Assembly: GCA_016182975.1 (NCBI GenBank)
Contig: JACPFJ010000002.1
Span: forward strand, 1 to 64,000
From: Deltaproteobacteria bacterium
GTDB lineage: Bacteria > Desulfobacterota > Desulfuromonadia > Geobacterales > Pseudopelobacteraceae
Direction of reading: 5' to 3'
DNA: 64,000 bases
In this document: positions 51,834 through 60,465 of the stretch, piece by piece
How positions within the stretch are numbered: position 1 is the stretch's first letter
Layout: each line of letters begins with the position of its first letter
Translations under genes and position numbers: made by a program
The notes under the pieces: generated by a model
The model's database searches: none
What the model saw: the letters and a program-made list of their open reading frames with translations, nothing else
Told to the model about the DNA's origin: nothing

Positions 51834-52982
51834 ATGAAGCGCATCCTCAGTCTGTACATAATCCGCGAGATAACCTCGCTTTTCATCCTGAGCATCGCGG
51901 TCTTCACCCTGATCCTGCTCCTGGGACGGCTGATCAAGCTGACTGAACTCGTGCTCGCGCGCGGCGTCCCCCTGGCGGAGATCGGCAGGATGATCGCCTA
52001 CCTTCTCCCCTCCTTCCTGGTCTTCACCATCCCGATGGCCTTTCTGCTGGCGGTGCTGCTGGCCTTCGGGCGTCTCTCCGCCGACAACGAGATCACGGTC
52101 ATGAAGGCCGGCGGCATCAGCCTGGCGCAACTAATGCCGCCGGTTCTTTTATGCGGCCTGGTTGCCGCGGCTCTGACCTTTGCGGCCGGCACCATCGGCA
52201 TACCCTGGGGCAACAGCGCCTTCAAGCGCCTGAGTTTCGAGGTGTTGAAACAGAACGTGTCGCTGACCATCCGCGAAAAGGTCTTCTGGGACGATATCCC
52301 CGGCATCGTGCTCTACACCGAGCATTACGACGAGGAGCACAACTCCATCAAGGGGGTCATCATCCACGATGAGCGCGACAAGCGACGCCCCCTGACCATC
52401 TTCGCCGCAGACGGGCTGATCGGGTGCGCCCCCAACCTGCGGGACATCTGTCTCGTACTCCATAATGGCAGCGTCCATGCGGCGGGCAAGGGGGGCGACT
52501 ACAGGCTGGTCAATTTCGGTGAGTACGTCATGACGGTGGGGGGCACGGACAAGGGTGCCGCCATCGGCCGCAACGAGCTCGACATGGGGATCGGCGAGCT
52601 GCTGCACCATATCGGCAGCCCTGCCACGGCTGCGGCAACAAGATTCAAGATGCGGGCCGAGCTGCACGGCAGGTTCGCGTTTCCCTTTGCCTCGCTGGTA
52701 TTTGCCGTTGTGGCCGTGCCGCTGGGCATGCAGAACCGCCGCTCGGGGAAATCGGGCGGATTTTCAATCAGCATCGCCGTTCTGCTGGCCTATTACATGC
52801 TCCTGTCGCTCATGCGGACACTGGCCGAAAAGGGGAGCATTCCCCCCGCCCTGGCCATGTGGCTCCCCAACATGATCTTTCTGGCGCTGGGGTGGTTCAT
52901 GCTGCGGATGTCCTCCCTTGAGCTGGGTTTCCGTATCCCCGCACTCGGCACCCTGCTGCGGACAAGGAGATCGGCCGACTGA
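51834..52982 (+). CDS. lptF: LPS export permease LptF
   Basis: 382 residues of the YjgP/YjgQ family from the ATG at 51834 (weak ribosome-binding site). Three N-terminal membrane helices, a periplasmic jellyroll domain and three C-terminal helices (RFAFPFASLVFAVVAVPLGM) are visible. It pairs with LptG and LptB to extract LPS from the inner membrane. One base separates it from lptG. Confidence 0.92.
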   Translation: MKRILSLYIIREITSLFILSIAVFTLILLLGRLIKLTELVLARGVPLAEIGRMIAYLLPSFLVFTIPMAFLLAVLLAFGRLSADNEITVMKAGGISLAQLMPPVLLCGLVAAALTFAAGTIGIPWGNSAFKRLSFEVLKQNVSLTIREKVFWDDIPGIVLYTEHYDEEHNSIKGVIIHDERDKRRPLTIFAADGLIGCAPNLRDICLVLHNGSVHAAGKGGDYRLVNFGEYVMTVGGTDKGAAIGRNELDMGIGELLHHIGSPATAAATRFKMRAELHGRFAFPFASLVFAVVAVPLGMQNRRSGKSGGFSISIAVLLAYYMLLSLMRTLAEKGSIPPALAMWLPNMIFLALGWFMLRMSSLELGFRIPALGTLLRTRRSAD

Positions 52983-52983
52983 G

Positions 52984-54063
52984 ATGAGCATCCTCAACCG
53001 CTACATAGCAGCCGCCTGGCTGCGGTTGTTCGCCCTTTGTCTCGGCAGCTTCGTGTCGGTCTACCTGGTGCTGGACATGATGGACAAGATCCCGCGCTTC
53101 ATCCGCGCCGGCGGAGCGGCCGGCGACATCCTGAGTTTCTTCGCCTGCAAGCTGCCCGAGATTATCGGACAGACAGCCTCGTTCGCCATCCTCATGACCA
53201 CCCTGCTGACCCTCGGTATCTTCTCACGCAACAGCGAGGTCATCGCCATGCGCAGCTGCGGCGTAAGCCTTCTGCGCATCTCCCTTCCCATGCTGGCCCT
53301 CGGCCTGGCCGCCAGCTTCGTCCTGCTGGCCAATGCCGAGCTGGTCGTGCCCAGAAGCTTCGAGCGGATGGAATACATCGAACGGGTGATCATCAAGAAA
53401 CAGAACATCAACGCCTTCTTCAAGCGCAACAACATCTGGTTCCGTTCCGACAGCATGATTCTCCAGGCACAGATGTTCGAACCGCAGGCGAAAATGCTCA
53501 AGGGTGTCATCATCTGGACATTGGACACCACCATGAATCCTCTCGTCCGCATCGACGCCGAGGCGGCCCAATTCCGGGACGGTCGTTGGACCCTGCTGCG
53601 TCCGCTGCAGAAGGACTTCAGCCAGGGGCACGGTTTTTCGCTGAGTTCGGCCCCGACAATGGATATCGCCCTGAACCTGAAGATCGACGACCTGCGGGTG
53701 CTGGACAACAACGCCGACAACCTGAGTTTCCGAAAGCTGAAGGAATATGCCGACAACCTGCGGAGCGGCGGCTACCAGGCACACCGCTACCTGACCATGA
53801 TGCACGCCAAGCTCTCAGCTCCCTTCGCGGCCTTTGTGATGGTCATACTGGGGATACCCTTCGCCCTCAGGAACAGCCGTTCAGGTGGCATCGCCCTCGG
53901 CATCGGGGCCAGCATCGGCATCGGCTTCGCCTACTTCGTGGTCAACGCCCTGCTGCTCTCCTACGGCCGCAACGGCGTGCTGCCGCCCCTGGTGGCCGCC
54001 TGGGGGGCGAACCTCATCTTCGTGCTGGGAGGGATCTGGCTGGCGATGACGGTGCGGGATTGA
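52984..54063 (+). CDS. lptG: LPS export permease LptG
   Basis: 359 residues from the ATG at 52984; AAGGAG lies 12-13 bases before it and the frame further upstream overlaps lptF. It has six membrane helices with a central periplasmic domain, as in LptF (SAPFAAFVMVILGIPFAL in the C-terminal part). Cognate lptCAB genes lie at 44.0-45.9 kb on the other strand. Confidence 0.92.
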   Translation: MSILNRYIAAAWLRLFALCLGSFVSVYLVLDMMDKIPRFIRAGGAAGDILSFFACKLPEIIGQTASFAILMTTLLTLGIFSRNSEVIAMRSCGVSLLRISLPMLALGLAASFVLLANAELVVPRSFERMEYIERVIIKKQNINAFFKRNNIWFRSDSMILQAQMFEPQAKMLKGVIIWTLDTTMNPLVRIDAEAAQFRDGRWTLLRPLQKDFSQGHGFSLSSAPTMDIALNLKIDDLRVLDNNADNLSFRKLKEYADNLRSGGYQAHRYLTMMHAKLSAPFAAFVMVILGIPFALRNSRSGGIALGIGASIGIGFAYFVVNALLLSYGRNGVLPPLVAAWGANLIFVLGGIWLAMTVRD

Positions 54064-54064
54064 A

Positions 54065-54099
54065 ATTCTGAGTTTTGAGTTCTGAGTTTTGAGTTTAAA
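54065..54099. repeat. Five tandem heptamers after lptG
   Basis: ATTCTGA, GTTTTGA, GTTCTGA, GTTTTGA, GTTTAAA in register. It fills most of the gap between lptG and the IPT/TIG gene. No complementary arm is present, unlike the arrays at 38.7 and 55.1 kb. Confidence 0.75.
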
Positions 54100-54122
54100 G
54101 CAAACCTGAAATTGGAGGGAAT

Positions 54123-55091
54123 ATGCTCAATATCCAACGGGTTACGGTGATAAAGATGCGGAGTTCGTGCCTGCTGCTGGCGGCGATTGCCTGCCTCGCC
54201 TGGAGCGTTCCGCTCTCCGCCGCCGAGCGGCCGCAGCGTTCCAAGGCGGTGGCCGCATCTGCCCCCCCTGTGGTAGCCCAGGCCGCGGCGCAGGTTCCTC
54301 CTCCCGCCATCCTCAGCATCATTCCGGCCCAGGCGGAACCGGGGGAGAGGGTGATGATCTTCGGCTCCGCCTTCGGCGATTCGGTCAGCGCCTTTCTGGG
54401 AAGTGTCGAGATCCCGTCCAGGGTCATTGACGGCAGGCAGCTCGAATTCATCATCCCCTCGCTCAAGCCGGGGTTGTATGCCCTCTATCTCAGGCGGGGC
54501 GACGGCGTCACCGGGAGGACCTACAACTTCACGGTCCTGCCGCTCAGGCCGGTGCTGGACGAGCTCTCCCCAGACCGGGTCAGTTCCTGCGCCCAGGGGA
54601 GGGAACGGGATATTACCGCCCTGGGACGCAACTTCAGCGAGGGGTCGCTGCTGCTCTTCGACGGCGCCGTCATCAGGAGCCGCTTCATCTCGCCCGAGGC
54701 CATCGGCTTCACCCTGCCGCAGGTGGCGGGAGGGCTGCATCAGGTCATGGTCAGGAATTCGCCCGAAAACACCTCGGTGGCGGTGGGGGTGACCATCGAG
54801 ACCAAGCCGGAGATCAGCCAGGTAACGGTGGGGAGGGAGAACGTGAACTCCTACGAGTTAATCATCGAGGGGAAGAACTTCCAGCAGAACTCGTCGCTCT
54901 ACGTGGATGGACAACGGATCGGCGGCCGCGGCGGGGCCGAGGCGTCCGCGCGGGACAGGCTGGTCTTTGTCGACTGCACCCGGCTGATCTACCAGCGCTA
55001 CCCCTACTCCCCGGTCAACAAGGATTTCCGCATCCAGGTGTTGAATCCGGGGGGCGAGGCGAGCCAGATCGTCAACGTTACCGCGCCGTGA
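54123..55091 (+). CDS. Secreted IPT/TIG-domain protein
   Basis: 322 residues; GGAGGG precedes the ATG. A signal peptide (about residues 1-34, ending LSA-A) and an Ala/Pro linker precede Ig-like IPT/TIG domains (AILSIIPAQAEPGERVMIFGSAF; VLDELSPDRV; PEISQVTVG..YELIIEGKNF). No enzyme motif; two cysteines (C155, C298). It probably sits in the periplasm or on the surface. The downstream neighbour is convergent. Confidence 0.8.
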   Translation: MLNIQRVTVIKMRSSCLLLAAIACLAWSVPLSAAERPQRSKAVAASAPPVVAQAAAQVPPPAILSIIPAQAEPGERVMIFGSAFGDSVSAFLGSVEIPSRVIDGRQLEFIIPSLKPGLYALYLRRGDGVTGRTYNFTVLPLRPVLDELSPDRVSSCAQGRERDITALGRNFSEGSLLLFDGAVIRSRFISPEAIGFTLPQVAGGLHQVMVRNSPENTSVAVGVTIETKPEISQVTVGRENVNSYELIIEGKNFQQNSSLYVDGQRIGGRGGAEASARDRLVFVDCTRLIYQRYPYSPVNKDFRIQVLNPGGEASQIVNVTAP

Positions 55092-55096
55092 CGGCG

Positions 55097-55174
55097 GTTC
55101 AAAGTTCAAGGTTCAAGGTTCAAGGTTCTGGGTTCGGGGTTTTAACATTGAACATTGAACATAGAACTTTGAAC
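55097..55174. repeat. Heptamer inverted-repeat array between convergent genes
   Basis: Six GTTCAAG-type units (55097-55138) face four TTGAAC-type units (55145-55174); together they can fold into a hairpin with arms of about 30 bases and a few mismatches. It separates the IPT/TIG gene (+) from the RND gene (-) and could terminate both. Confidence 0.8.
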
Positions 55175-55179
55175 AGTTT

Positions 55180-57858
55180 CTAACGTCTTCCCCACAACGT
55201 CAAAAGCGCCGGCAGAAAGGCCAGGAAGACCGCTACGCTGGCCACCATCCCCAGGGACATCACCGCGCCGATACTGAAGACCCCCTGGTGGTGGGCCACC
55301 ATCAGGGCGCCGAAGCTGAAGAGGATGGTCAGGGCGTTGAGGAACACCCCCACGCCGGCGCTGCTGAAGGCCACCTGGGCCGGGGTCTCGCTCCCCTGGC
55401 GGTAGCGGTTGATGATGTAGATGGCCGAGTCGATCCCCACCCCCAGGATCAGCGGCAGCACGATGATGTTGGCCGAGTTGAAGCTCACCCCGAACAGACG
55501 CATCCCCCCCACCATCATGAGCAGCCCGGCCCCTAGCGGCAGGGTGCCGATCAGGGCGAAGCGGACGCTCTTGAAGTTGATCAGGAGGATCGCGGCGATG
55601 CCGAGAAAGGCGTAGATGAAGGCCTTGAGATAGGAATCCCTGAGCACGGTCAGGGACTCGTAGACCATGACCGGCTCGCCGGTGGCGTTGGGGACGACCG
55701 ATTTGACCTGGCCGACGAACTCCTTGAGCGGCCCGTGCTCGAAGATCTCCTTCCTGGGGGCCACCTGGAGCAGCAGCTTGCCGCTCTTCCCCGCGAAGCG
55801 CTGCCTGAGCTCCGCCGGCACGTCGGATTCATTGATGGGGGCGGCCTCCAGGCCCTGCTTCATCATGGTCAGCTTGGCCGGCAGCTCGGCGAACATCCCC
55901 CCCTGGAACTCCCGCAGCATCCCCAGGGCATTCCGATCCTTCTCCTTCTCCAGCGACTTGAAGAAACCGTCCAGGGTGGCCAGGAAGGCGCCTACCGGCC
56001 TGGCCTCGGCGGCCTTGCGCGACTCCAGGGCGTTCTTCAGCCGTTCCACCCGGTTACGGAAAGCCTCGAACACCGCGGGCAGCTCCATCGGCCGCAGGTT
56101 TTCCTCGTAGGGCACCGGCCGCACCTCTGCCATAAGCCGCTTCAGGGCCCCCAGCTCGGCCAATTTCTCCTCCTGTCCGTAGGGCACGAAGGTCAGGATG
56201 CTCACCACGTGATCAACCGCCGGCAGCTTCTCCAGGCGCTCGGTGAGCCTTTTGGCCTCGCCCTTGTCCCCTGCGATCGCCACCGCGAAGTAGCCCGAGT
56301 TCTCCTTACTTCGCATCAACCGGTAGGCGTACTCCACCGACTGCAACCCCTTAGCCTGCAGGTTCATCAGGTTATAGTCGAAGCGCATGGTCAGGGTGGG
56401 ATAGAGGCAGATCAGGACCAGCACCAGGGTCGCGGCCACGACCGCACGCGGCTTCTCGAACAGGGCGCGGGAAACGGGGTGCCTGCTCAGGTCCACGTCC
56501 CGTTCGCTGTCCCGTTGCGGGCTGTAGTGAAGGCCCGGCTTGCGGTAACGCTCCAGGAGGATCAGCATGGCCGGCAGCACGGTAAAGGTGGCGATGACGC
56601 AGATCACAACCCCGCCGGCGGCGATGATCCCCAGTTCGGCGATCCCCTTGAAATCGGTGAAGGCAAAGGTGGCAAAGGCAAGGGCAACGGTGGCGGCGGC
56701 CATGACGATCGAGCGCACGTTGGTCGTCAGGCCGGTCTCGATGGCCTGCGGGCCGCCCGCCCCCCCCCGCAGCTCCTCCTGGTAGCGCAGCACCACCTGG
56801 ATGCCGTACTCGATCCCCAGGCCGATCAGCATGATGGCGAAGACCATGGAGAGGATGTTGAGGTGCCCCACGGCCAGGGTGGCGAAGCCGAAGGAGAGGC
56901 AGATCCCGACGATCAGCGAGACCATGGCGGCGATCACGTTCAAGAGGCCGCGGAAGGCGAACAGGAGCAGGACCACCGTCAGGGTGAGCGACAGCGCGGT
57001 GGCGATCCCCATGTCGCGCTGGCTGGTGGCCATCTCCTCGTACTCCAGCACCGGCACGCCGGTCAGCCCCCCCTTGATCCCCTTGAATTCGGGCCTTTTC
57101 AGGACCTCGTCCAGCGCGCCCCTGGCGGCCTTGATCGCCTTCTCGGCCGGGACGAAGCTCCCCTGCTCCTTGACCGGCAGCATGGTGATCACCTGCTGCC
57201 GGCCGGCGCTCTCCAGGGCCGAGGGCGGGCCGTCGCCCCCACCCTTGAGGAAGGAGTCCATGGAGAGGCCGCTGCCCTTGCCGTCAAAGGCCTTGAAGCC
57301 CCTGTCCAGCGTGCTGAGCATGAAGGTCAGGCTTTGCAGCGCGGCCGGGTCGTCAGTCTCCAGGTATCCGTCGATCTGGCGGGTCAGGCTGGTGAAGAGT
57401 GTCTGCACCGAGGGGGAGGCGGCCAGGTCCTTCAGGACCGGGGCGGCCATGGTCAGGGTCTGGCGCAGGCGTTTGATGTCCTCCAGCGGCATGAACAGCA
57501 GGCCGTTCCTGCGGAAGAAGGGGAGCCCGCCGGGGTAGAACACCTCGCGGAACACGCCCTTTTCCCGGTTCAACCGCTCATGGAGCGCATCGGCGGCGCG
57601 GGTGCTCTTCTCGGCGTCGTCCGACTCGATCACGGCCACGATCTCTTCCTGGTCGCCGAATTCGGCGCGGTAGGCGCGGTAGTCCACCTGGAAGGGGGCG
57701 TTCCTGGGCATCAGGTCGTCGCGCCCGGTGAGGAACTCCATGTTCCGTTTGGTGTAGATCAGGGAGAGGACGGAGATGAGCAGGGCCAGGGCCAGGATCA
57801 GGCGCGGGCGTTTGGAGACGAAGGCGAACAGGCGGCCGGTTTTGCGTGAATCGGGCAC
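55180..57858 (-). CDS. MMPL/RND-family exporter, HpnN-like
   Basis: 892 residues with the two-fold RND layout: helix 1 (about 17-35), a large periplasmic domain, a five-to-six-helix bundle (about 280-420), helix 7, a second periplasmic domain and a final helix bundle. Segments such as LIGLGIEYGIQVVLRY and LILGVGIDSAIYIINRYRQG are typical of the MMPL/hopanoid transporter group. It would move a lipid toward the outer membrane. No hopanoid gene is nearby, so the substrate is uncertain. Confidence 0.85.
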   Translation of the reverse strand: MPDSRKTGRLFAFVSKRPRLILALALLISVLSLIYTKRNMEFLTGRDDLMPRNAPFQVDYRAYRAEFGDQEEIVAVIESDDAEKSTRAADALHERLNREKGVFREVFYPGGLPFFRRNGLLFMPLEDIKRLRQTLTMAAPVLKDLAASPSVQTLFTSLTRQIDGYLETDDPAALQSLTFMLSTLDRGFKAFDGKGSGLSMDSFLKGGGDGPPSALESAGRQQVITMLPVKEQGSFVPAEKAIKAARGALDEVLKRPEFKGIKGGLTGVPVLEYEEMATSQRDMGIATALSLTLTVVLLLFAFRGLLNVIAAMVSLIVGICLSFGFATLAVGHLNILSMVFAIMLIGLGIEYGIQVVLRYQEELRGGAGGPQAIETGLTTNVRSIVMAAATVALAFATFAFTDFKGIAELGIIAAGGVVICVIATFTVLPAMLILLERYRKPGLHYSPQRDSERDVDLSRHPVSRALFEKPRAVVAATLVLVLICLYPTLTMRFDYNLMNLQAKGLQSVEYAYRLMRSKENSGYFAVAIAGDKGEAKRLTERLEKLPAVDHVVSILTFVPYGQEEKLAELGALKRLMAEVRPVPYEENLRPMELPAVFEAFRNRVERLKNALESRKAAEARPVGAFLATLDGFFKSLEKEKDRNALGMLREFQGGMFAELPAKLTMMKQGLEAAPINESDVPAELRQRFAGKSGKLLLQVAPRKEIFEHGPLKEFVGQVKSVVPNATGEPVMVYESLTVLRDSYLKAFIYAFLGIAAILLINFKSVRFALIGTLPLGAGLLMMVGGMRLFGVSFNSANIIVLPLILGVGIDSAIYIINRYRQGSETPAQVAFSSAGVGVFLNALTILFSFGALMVAHHQGVFSIGAVMSLGMVASVAVFLAFLPALLTLWGRR

Positions 57859-57903
57859 AGCGGGCTCCTTGGAATTGATGCAAACGATTAAAAATATAGA
57901 GAT

Positions 57904-57929
57904 GCCGTCAAAAAGTCAATCCTGACGGC
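57904..57929. repeat. Inverted repeat GCCGTCA-N12-TGACGGC upstream of the RND gene
   Basis: Perfect 7-bp arms, 46 bases upstream of the RND start codon. It could be an operator or an RNA hairpin in the leader. No regulator gene is adjacent. Confidence 0.4.
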
Positions 57930-58048
57930 TTAGCGGTAATCGGCGTGCCAGAGTGAGTACCGAGGCCCACCCCGCCCCTCTAAGGGATTCCAGGAGACAC
58001 TGCGGCAAATATTTCTGCAGGCATTCCAGGTTCTGACCCTCGGCTGTA

Positions 58049-58076
58049 TTTACAAACGGCCATCTTGCGCTAAAAT
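58049..58076 (+). promoter_or_regulatory. Sigma-70-type promoter of the 79-residue gene
   Basis: TTTACA (58049-58054), 16 bases, TAAAAT (58071-58076), about 36 bases before the ATG at 58112. Between 57930 and 58048 no gene or other signal was seen. Confidence 0.5.
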
Positions 58077-58111
58077 TATTTGAATGGAACCAAGGGAAGG
58101 GAGGAGTCTCT

Positions 58112-58351
58112 ATGTCGATCTCGATACGCAATTTCACGGGAAGCGAACCCAATACAAAGCAATGTCGTACGGAACGCATTGTGGACGATTTATCTCGATG
58201 CCTGGCCAACAACGCAAAATGCAAATACGCCCTTCCGGCCGGCTCCACGAGCACCTACTGCCTGCACCCGGCTCACGGGGATTTTGAAAATACGGTTTTC
58301 CTCGACACACCCAGGAATCCCATGAAGGCCATAACAGTTACGAAGAAGTAG
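58112..58351 (+). CDS. Small cysteine-containing hypothetical protein
   Basis: 79 residues. It has a good promoter candidate and a strong GGAGG site six bases before the ATG, so it is probably real. Four cysteines (C18, C30, C37, C50) occur with basic and histidine residues around them (NNAKCKYALP; STYCLHPAHGDF), which could bind metal or zinc. No signal peptide and no recognised family. It is convergent with the 53-residue gene at 58442-58603. Confidence 0.6.
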   Translation: MSISIRNFTGSEPNTKQCRTERIVDDLSRCLANNAKCKYALPAGSTSTYCLHPAHGDFENTVFLDTPRNPMKAITVTKK

Positions 58352-58441
58352 CGTCAACATCTTGCAAGCACTCGCGCTACGCCACTCCCTCAAGCCATCG
58401 AAAACATGACAACGTGGAGTCGGCCTCAGGGCGTTTGCCCG

Positions 58442-58603
58442 TCAGACTTTGCGCCCCTTGCGGCCGGCCTGAACCTTGCCGTGGGGGGTTATGACGTGGG
58501 CGTTGTGGTTTGCCGCGCGGCGGATCATCTGTTCATGCTTGCCGGGCATGGTCATCTGTGTCATGCGCCGCGCCCTTTTCATCGGTCGTTTCATGCCTCT
58601 CAT
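58442..58603 (-). CDS. Very small basic, Met/Arg-rich protein (53 residues)
   Basis: The frame runs from ATG 58603 to TGA 58442. GGAGG (58612-58616) lies eight bases before the start, and an extended -10 box (TGTTATACT on the minus strand, about 58638-58646) stands further upstream. The protein is extremely basic: the first half alternates Met, Arg and Lys (MRGMKRPMKRARRM), and the end is GKVQAGRKGRKV. It may bind nucleic acid or ribosomes. No known family recognised. It is divergent from yjbQ. Confidence 0.55.
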   Translation of the reverse strand: MRGMKRPMKRARRMTQMTMPGKHEQMIRRAANHNAHVITPHGKVQAGRKGRKV

Positions 58604-58686
58604 CCTCGCCACCTCCTTTCCTTGTTCTTCCTATTAAAGTATAACACGCTTAGGGTTTCGACATGAAGCATACCAAGGAGGAATAC

Positions 58687-59088
58687 ATGCTGCACACCGC
58701 GGAATTGAGCGTCCCGACCGACCGGCGCACCCGCTTCGTCGCCATCACCCGGCAGATCGCCGATGCCGTGAATCGTAACGGCTGGCAGGAGGGGGTGCTG
58801 ACGGTCTTCGTACCCCACACCACCGCAGCGGTGACCATCAACGAGAACGCCGACCCGGACGTGGCCGGGGACATGGAGGCGTTCAGCGACGAGCTCGTCC
58901 CGCAGAGCCCGCGATTCCGCCACGCCGAGGGTAATTCGGACGCGCACATCAAGGCCAGCCTCTTCGGATCGTCTGTGCAGGTGATTGTGCGGGGTGGTAA
59001 ATTGTGGCTGGGGACGTGGCAGGGGGTCTATCTCTGCGAGTTCGACGGTCCCAGGGAGCGCAAGGTGTACCTGGCGTTCATGGGGTAA
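58687..59088 (+). CDS. YjbQ/UPF0047 family protein
   Basis: 133 residues from the ATG at 58687, which has AAGGAGG five bases upstream; the ATG at 58663 would add eight residues with a weak site. The family motifs FVPHTTAAVTINENADPDV, NSDAHIKASLFGSS and GTWQGVYLCEFDGPR are complete. UPF0047 proteins have been reported with secondary thiamine-phosphate synthase activity; the true role is uncertain. Confidence 0.92.
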   Translation: MLHTAELSVPTDRRTRFVAITRQIADAVNRNGWQEGVLTVFVPHTTAAVTINENADPDVAGDMEAFSDELVPQSPRFRHAEGNSDAHIKASLFGSSVQVIVRGGKLWLGTWQGVYLCEFDGPRERKVYLAFMG

Positions 59089-59115
59089 GGTAGTATAATT
59101 TGCAAATCAACGGAG

Positions 59116-59134
59116 AAAAAAAGCGGCCTCGCTT
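59116..59134 (-). terminator. Intrinsic terminator of the 95-residue gene
   Basis: On the minus strand AAGCG-AGGC-CGCTT is followed by more Ts (seven-T run). It lies six bases after that gene's stop codon. Confidence 0.6.
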
Positions 59135-59139
59135 ATCAT

Positions 59140-59427
59140 CTATCCGGCTGCCTTTTTCCTGTGTTCGATGACGCTGTTCTCTATCTCCACTTCGCGGATG
59201 ATCCTCTCGGCCTCTTCGCTCGTCAGTCCGACGCCCGGCCTGTTTCCCATCCAGTGGGTGACATCGGCGGCGGGAGGATCGAGCAATTCCGGCAAGGCAG
59301 GACCCGGTACGTAGCGGCCACTCACGAAGAGGGCGGCCTTGAATGCGCCCGCCTCCCTGACCACGGCAAAATCGGCCTTCATGCCGTTGGAGAGTATTTT
59401 GGTAAGGACCGTGCGTTTGTAGATCAT
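59140..59427 (-). CDS. Hypothetical protein, 95 residues
   Basis: Start at ATG 59427 (GGAGG eight bases upstream). The sequence is acidic near the C-terminus and begins MIYKRTVLTKILSNGMKADF; there is a Pro-rich middle (VPGPALPELLDPPAADV) and a helical end (SEEAERIIREVEIENSVIEH). No signal peptide or known domain recognised. It is divergent from the moxR cluster, with about 93 bases between the starts. Confidence 0.65.
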   Translation of the reverse strand: MIYKRTVLTKILSNGMKADFAVVREAGAFKAALFVSGRYVPGPALPELLDPPAADVTHWMGNRPGVGLTSEEAERIIREVEIENSVIEHRKKAAG

Positions 59428-59520
59428 GAAAATCGCCTCCACACCCTGGCAACAATATTGTAATATTATTCCATAAAATATATTCTATCTTATCGGTCAA
59501 GAAACCTCGAGGTTAAATCA

Positions 59521-60465
59521 GTGAGTCCATCCCAGCAAAACAGACCCATTACAACGATGCTCGACACGCTTTCCCGCGACTTCCTCCAGGGAAAGGAGGA
59601 GGTGTTGCGCCTGTCGGCAATCGCGCTTTTGACCGGCGGGCACATCCTGATCGAGGATATTCCCGGCCTGGGCAAGACCACCATCGCCCTGGCCCTGGCC
59701 GGCATAACCGGCCTTTCCTTCGGCCGGGTGCAGTGCACCAGCGACCTGCTTCCCTCGGACATCACCGGTCTGTCGATGTTCAGCCGCGAGGAGGGACGCT
59801 TCACCTTCCTGCCGGGACCGATCTTCAACAACATCGTCCTTTTGGACGAGATCAACCGCGCCATGCCCCGCACCCAGAGCGCCATGCTGGAGGCCATGGA
59901 GGAGCGGCGTGTGACCGTGGAAGGGACAACGCACCCGCTGCCCGACCCGTTCATGGTCTTCGCCACCCAGAACCCGTCGGACCAGAGCGGCACCTTCCCT
60001 CTCCCCGAGTCCCAACTCGACCGTTTCCTGCTCTGCACCGGCGTAGGCTATCCCCCGGAACAGTTGGAGAAGGGGATCATCTCCGGCGGGGGTATACGCG
60101 AACGGATTGGCTCCATCACCCCGGTGGCGACAGCCGGGGACATCCTCGCCGCGCGCCGCGCCGTGGCGGAGGCGGTCTACCTCTCCGATGCCGTGGTCGG
60201 CTACATCTACGCCCTGGTGGCCGCCACCCGCAACCACGAGCGAATACAGACCGGCCTCTCCACCCGGGCCGCCATCAACCTGGCCCAGGCGGCGCGGGCG
60301 GCCGCCTTTCTTGAGGGGCGCGACTTCGTGGCGCCCGAGGACGTGAAGGGGGTCGCCGTGGCCGTCTGCGCCCATCGCCTGATCCTGCGGCCCGAACATG
60401 AATCTGCCCATCCGGGAGAACTCCTACGCGCAATAATCGCCGAAATACCGCTGCCTTTGGCCTGA
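59521..60465 (+). CDS. MoxR-family AAA+ ATPase
   Basis: 314 residues from a GTG start with GAGG nine bases upstream. Walker A GLGKTT (49-54), Walker B IVLLDEINRA, sensor NPSDQSGTFPLPESQLDRF and the C-terminal helical lid are present. MoxR ATPases act as chaperones in the assembly of other complexes. It heads the conserved moxR / DUF58 / transglutaminase cluster. Confidence 0.93.
   Translation: MSPSQQNRPITTMLDTLSRDFLQGKEEVLRLSAIALLTGGHILIEDIPGLGKTTIALALAGITGLSFGRVQCTSDLLPSDITGLSMFSREEGRFTFLPGPIFNNIVLLDEINRAMPRTQSAMLEAMEERRVTVEGTTHPLPDPFMVFATQNPSDQSGTFPLPESQLDRFLLCTGVGYPPEQLEKGIISGGGIRERIGSITPVATAGDILAARRAVAEAVYLSDAVVGYIYALVAATRNHERIQTGLSTRAAINLAQAARAAAFLEGRDFVAPEDVKGVAVAVCAHRLILRPEHESAHPGELLRAIIAEIPLPLA

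Noticed and set aside
55735-57849. 704-codon rightward frame opposite the RND gene
   Set aside because: Gln/Gly/His-rich antisense translation; the minus strand encodes a complete RND protein.
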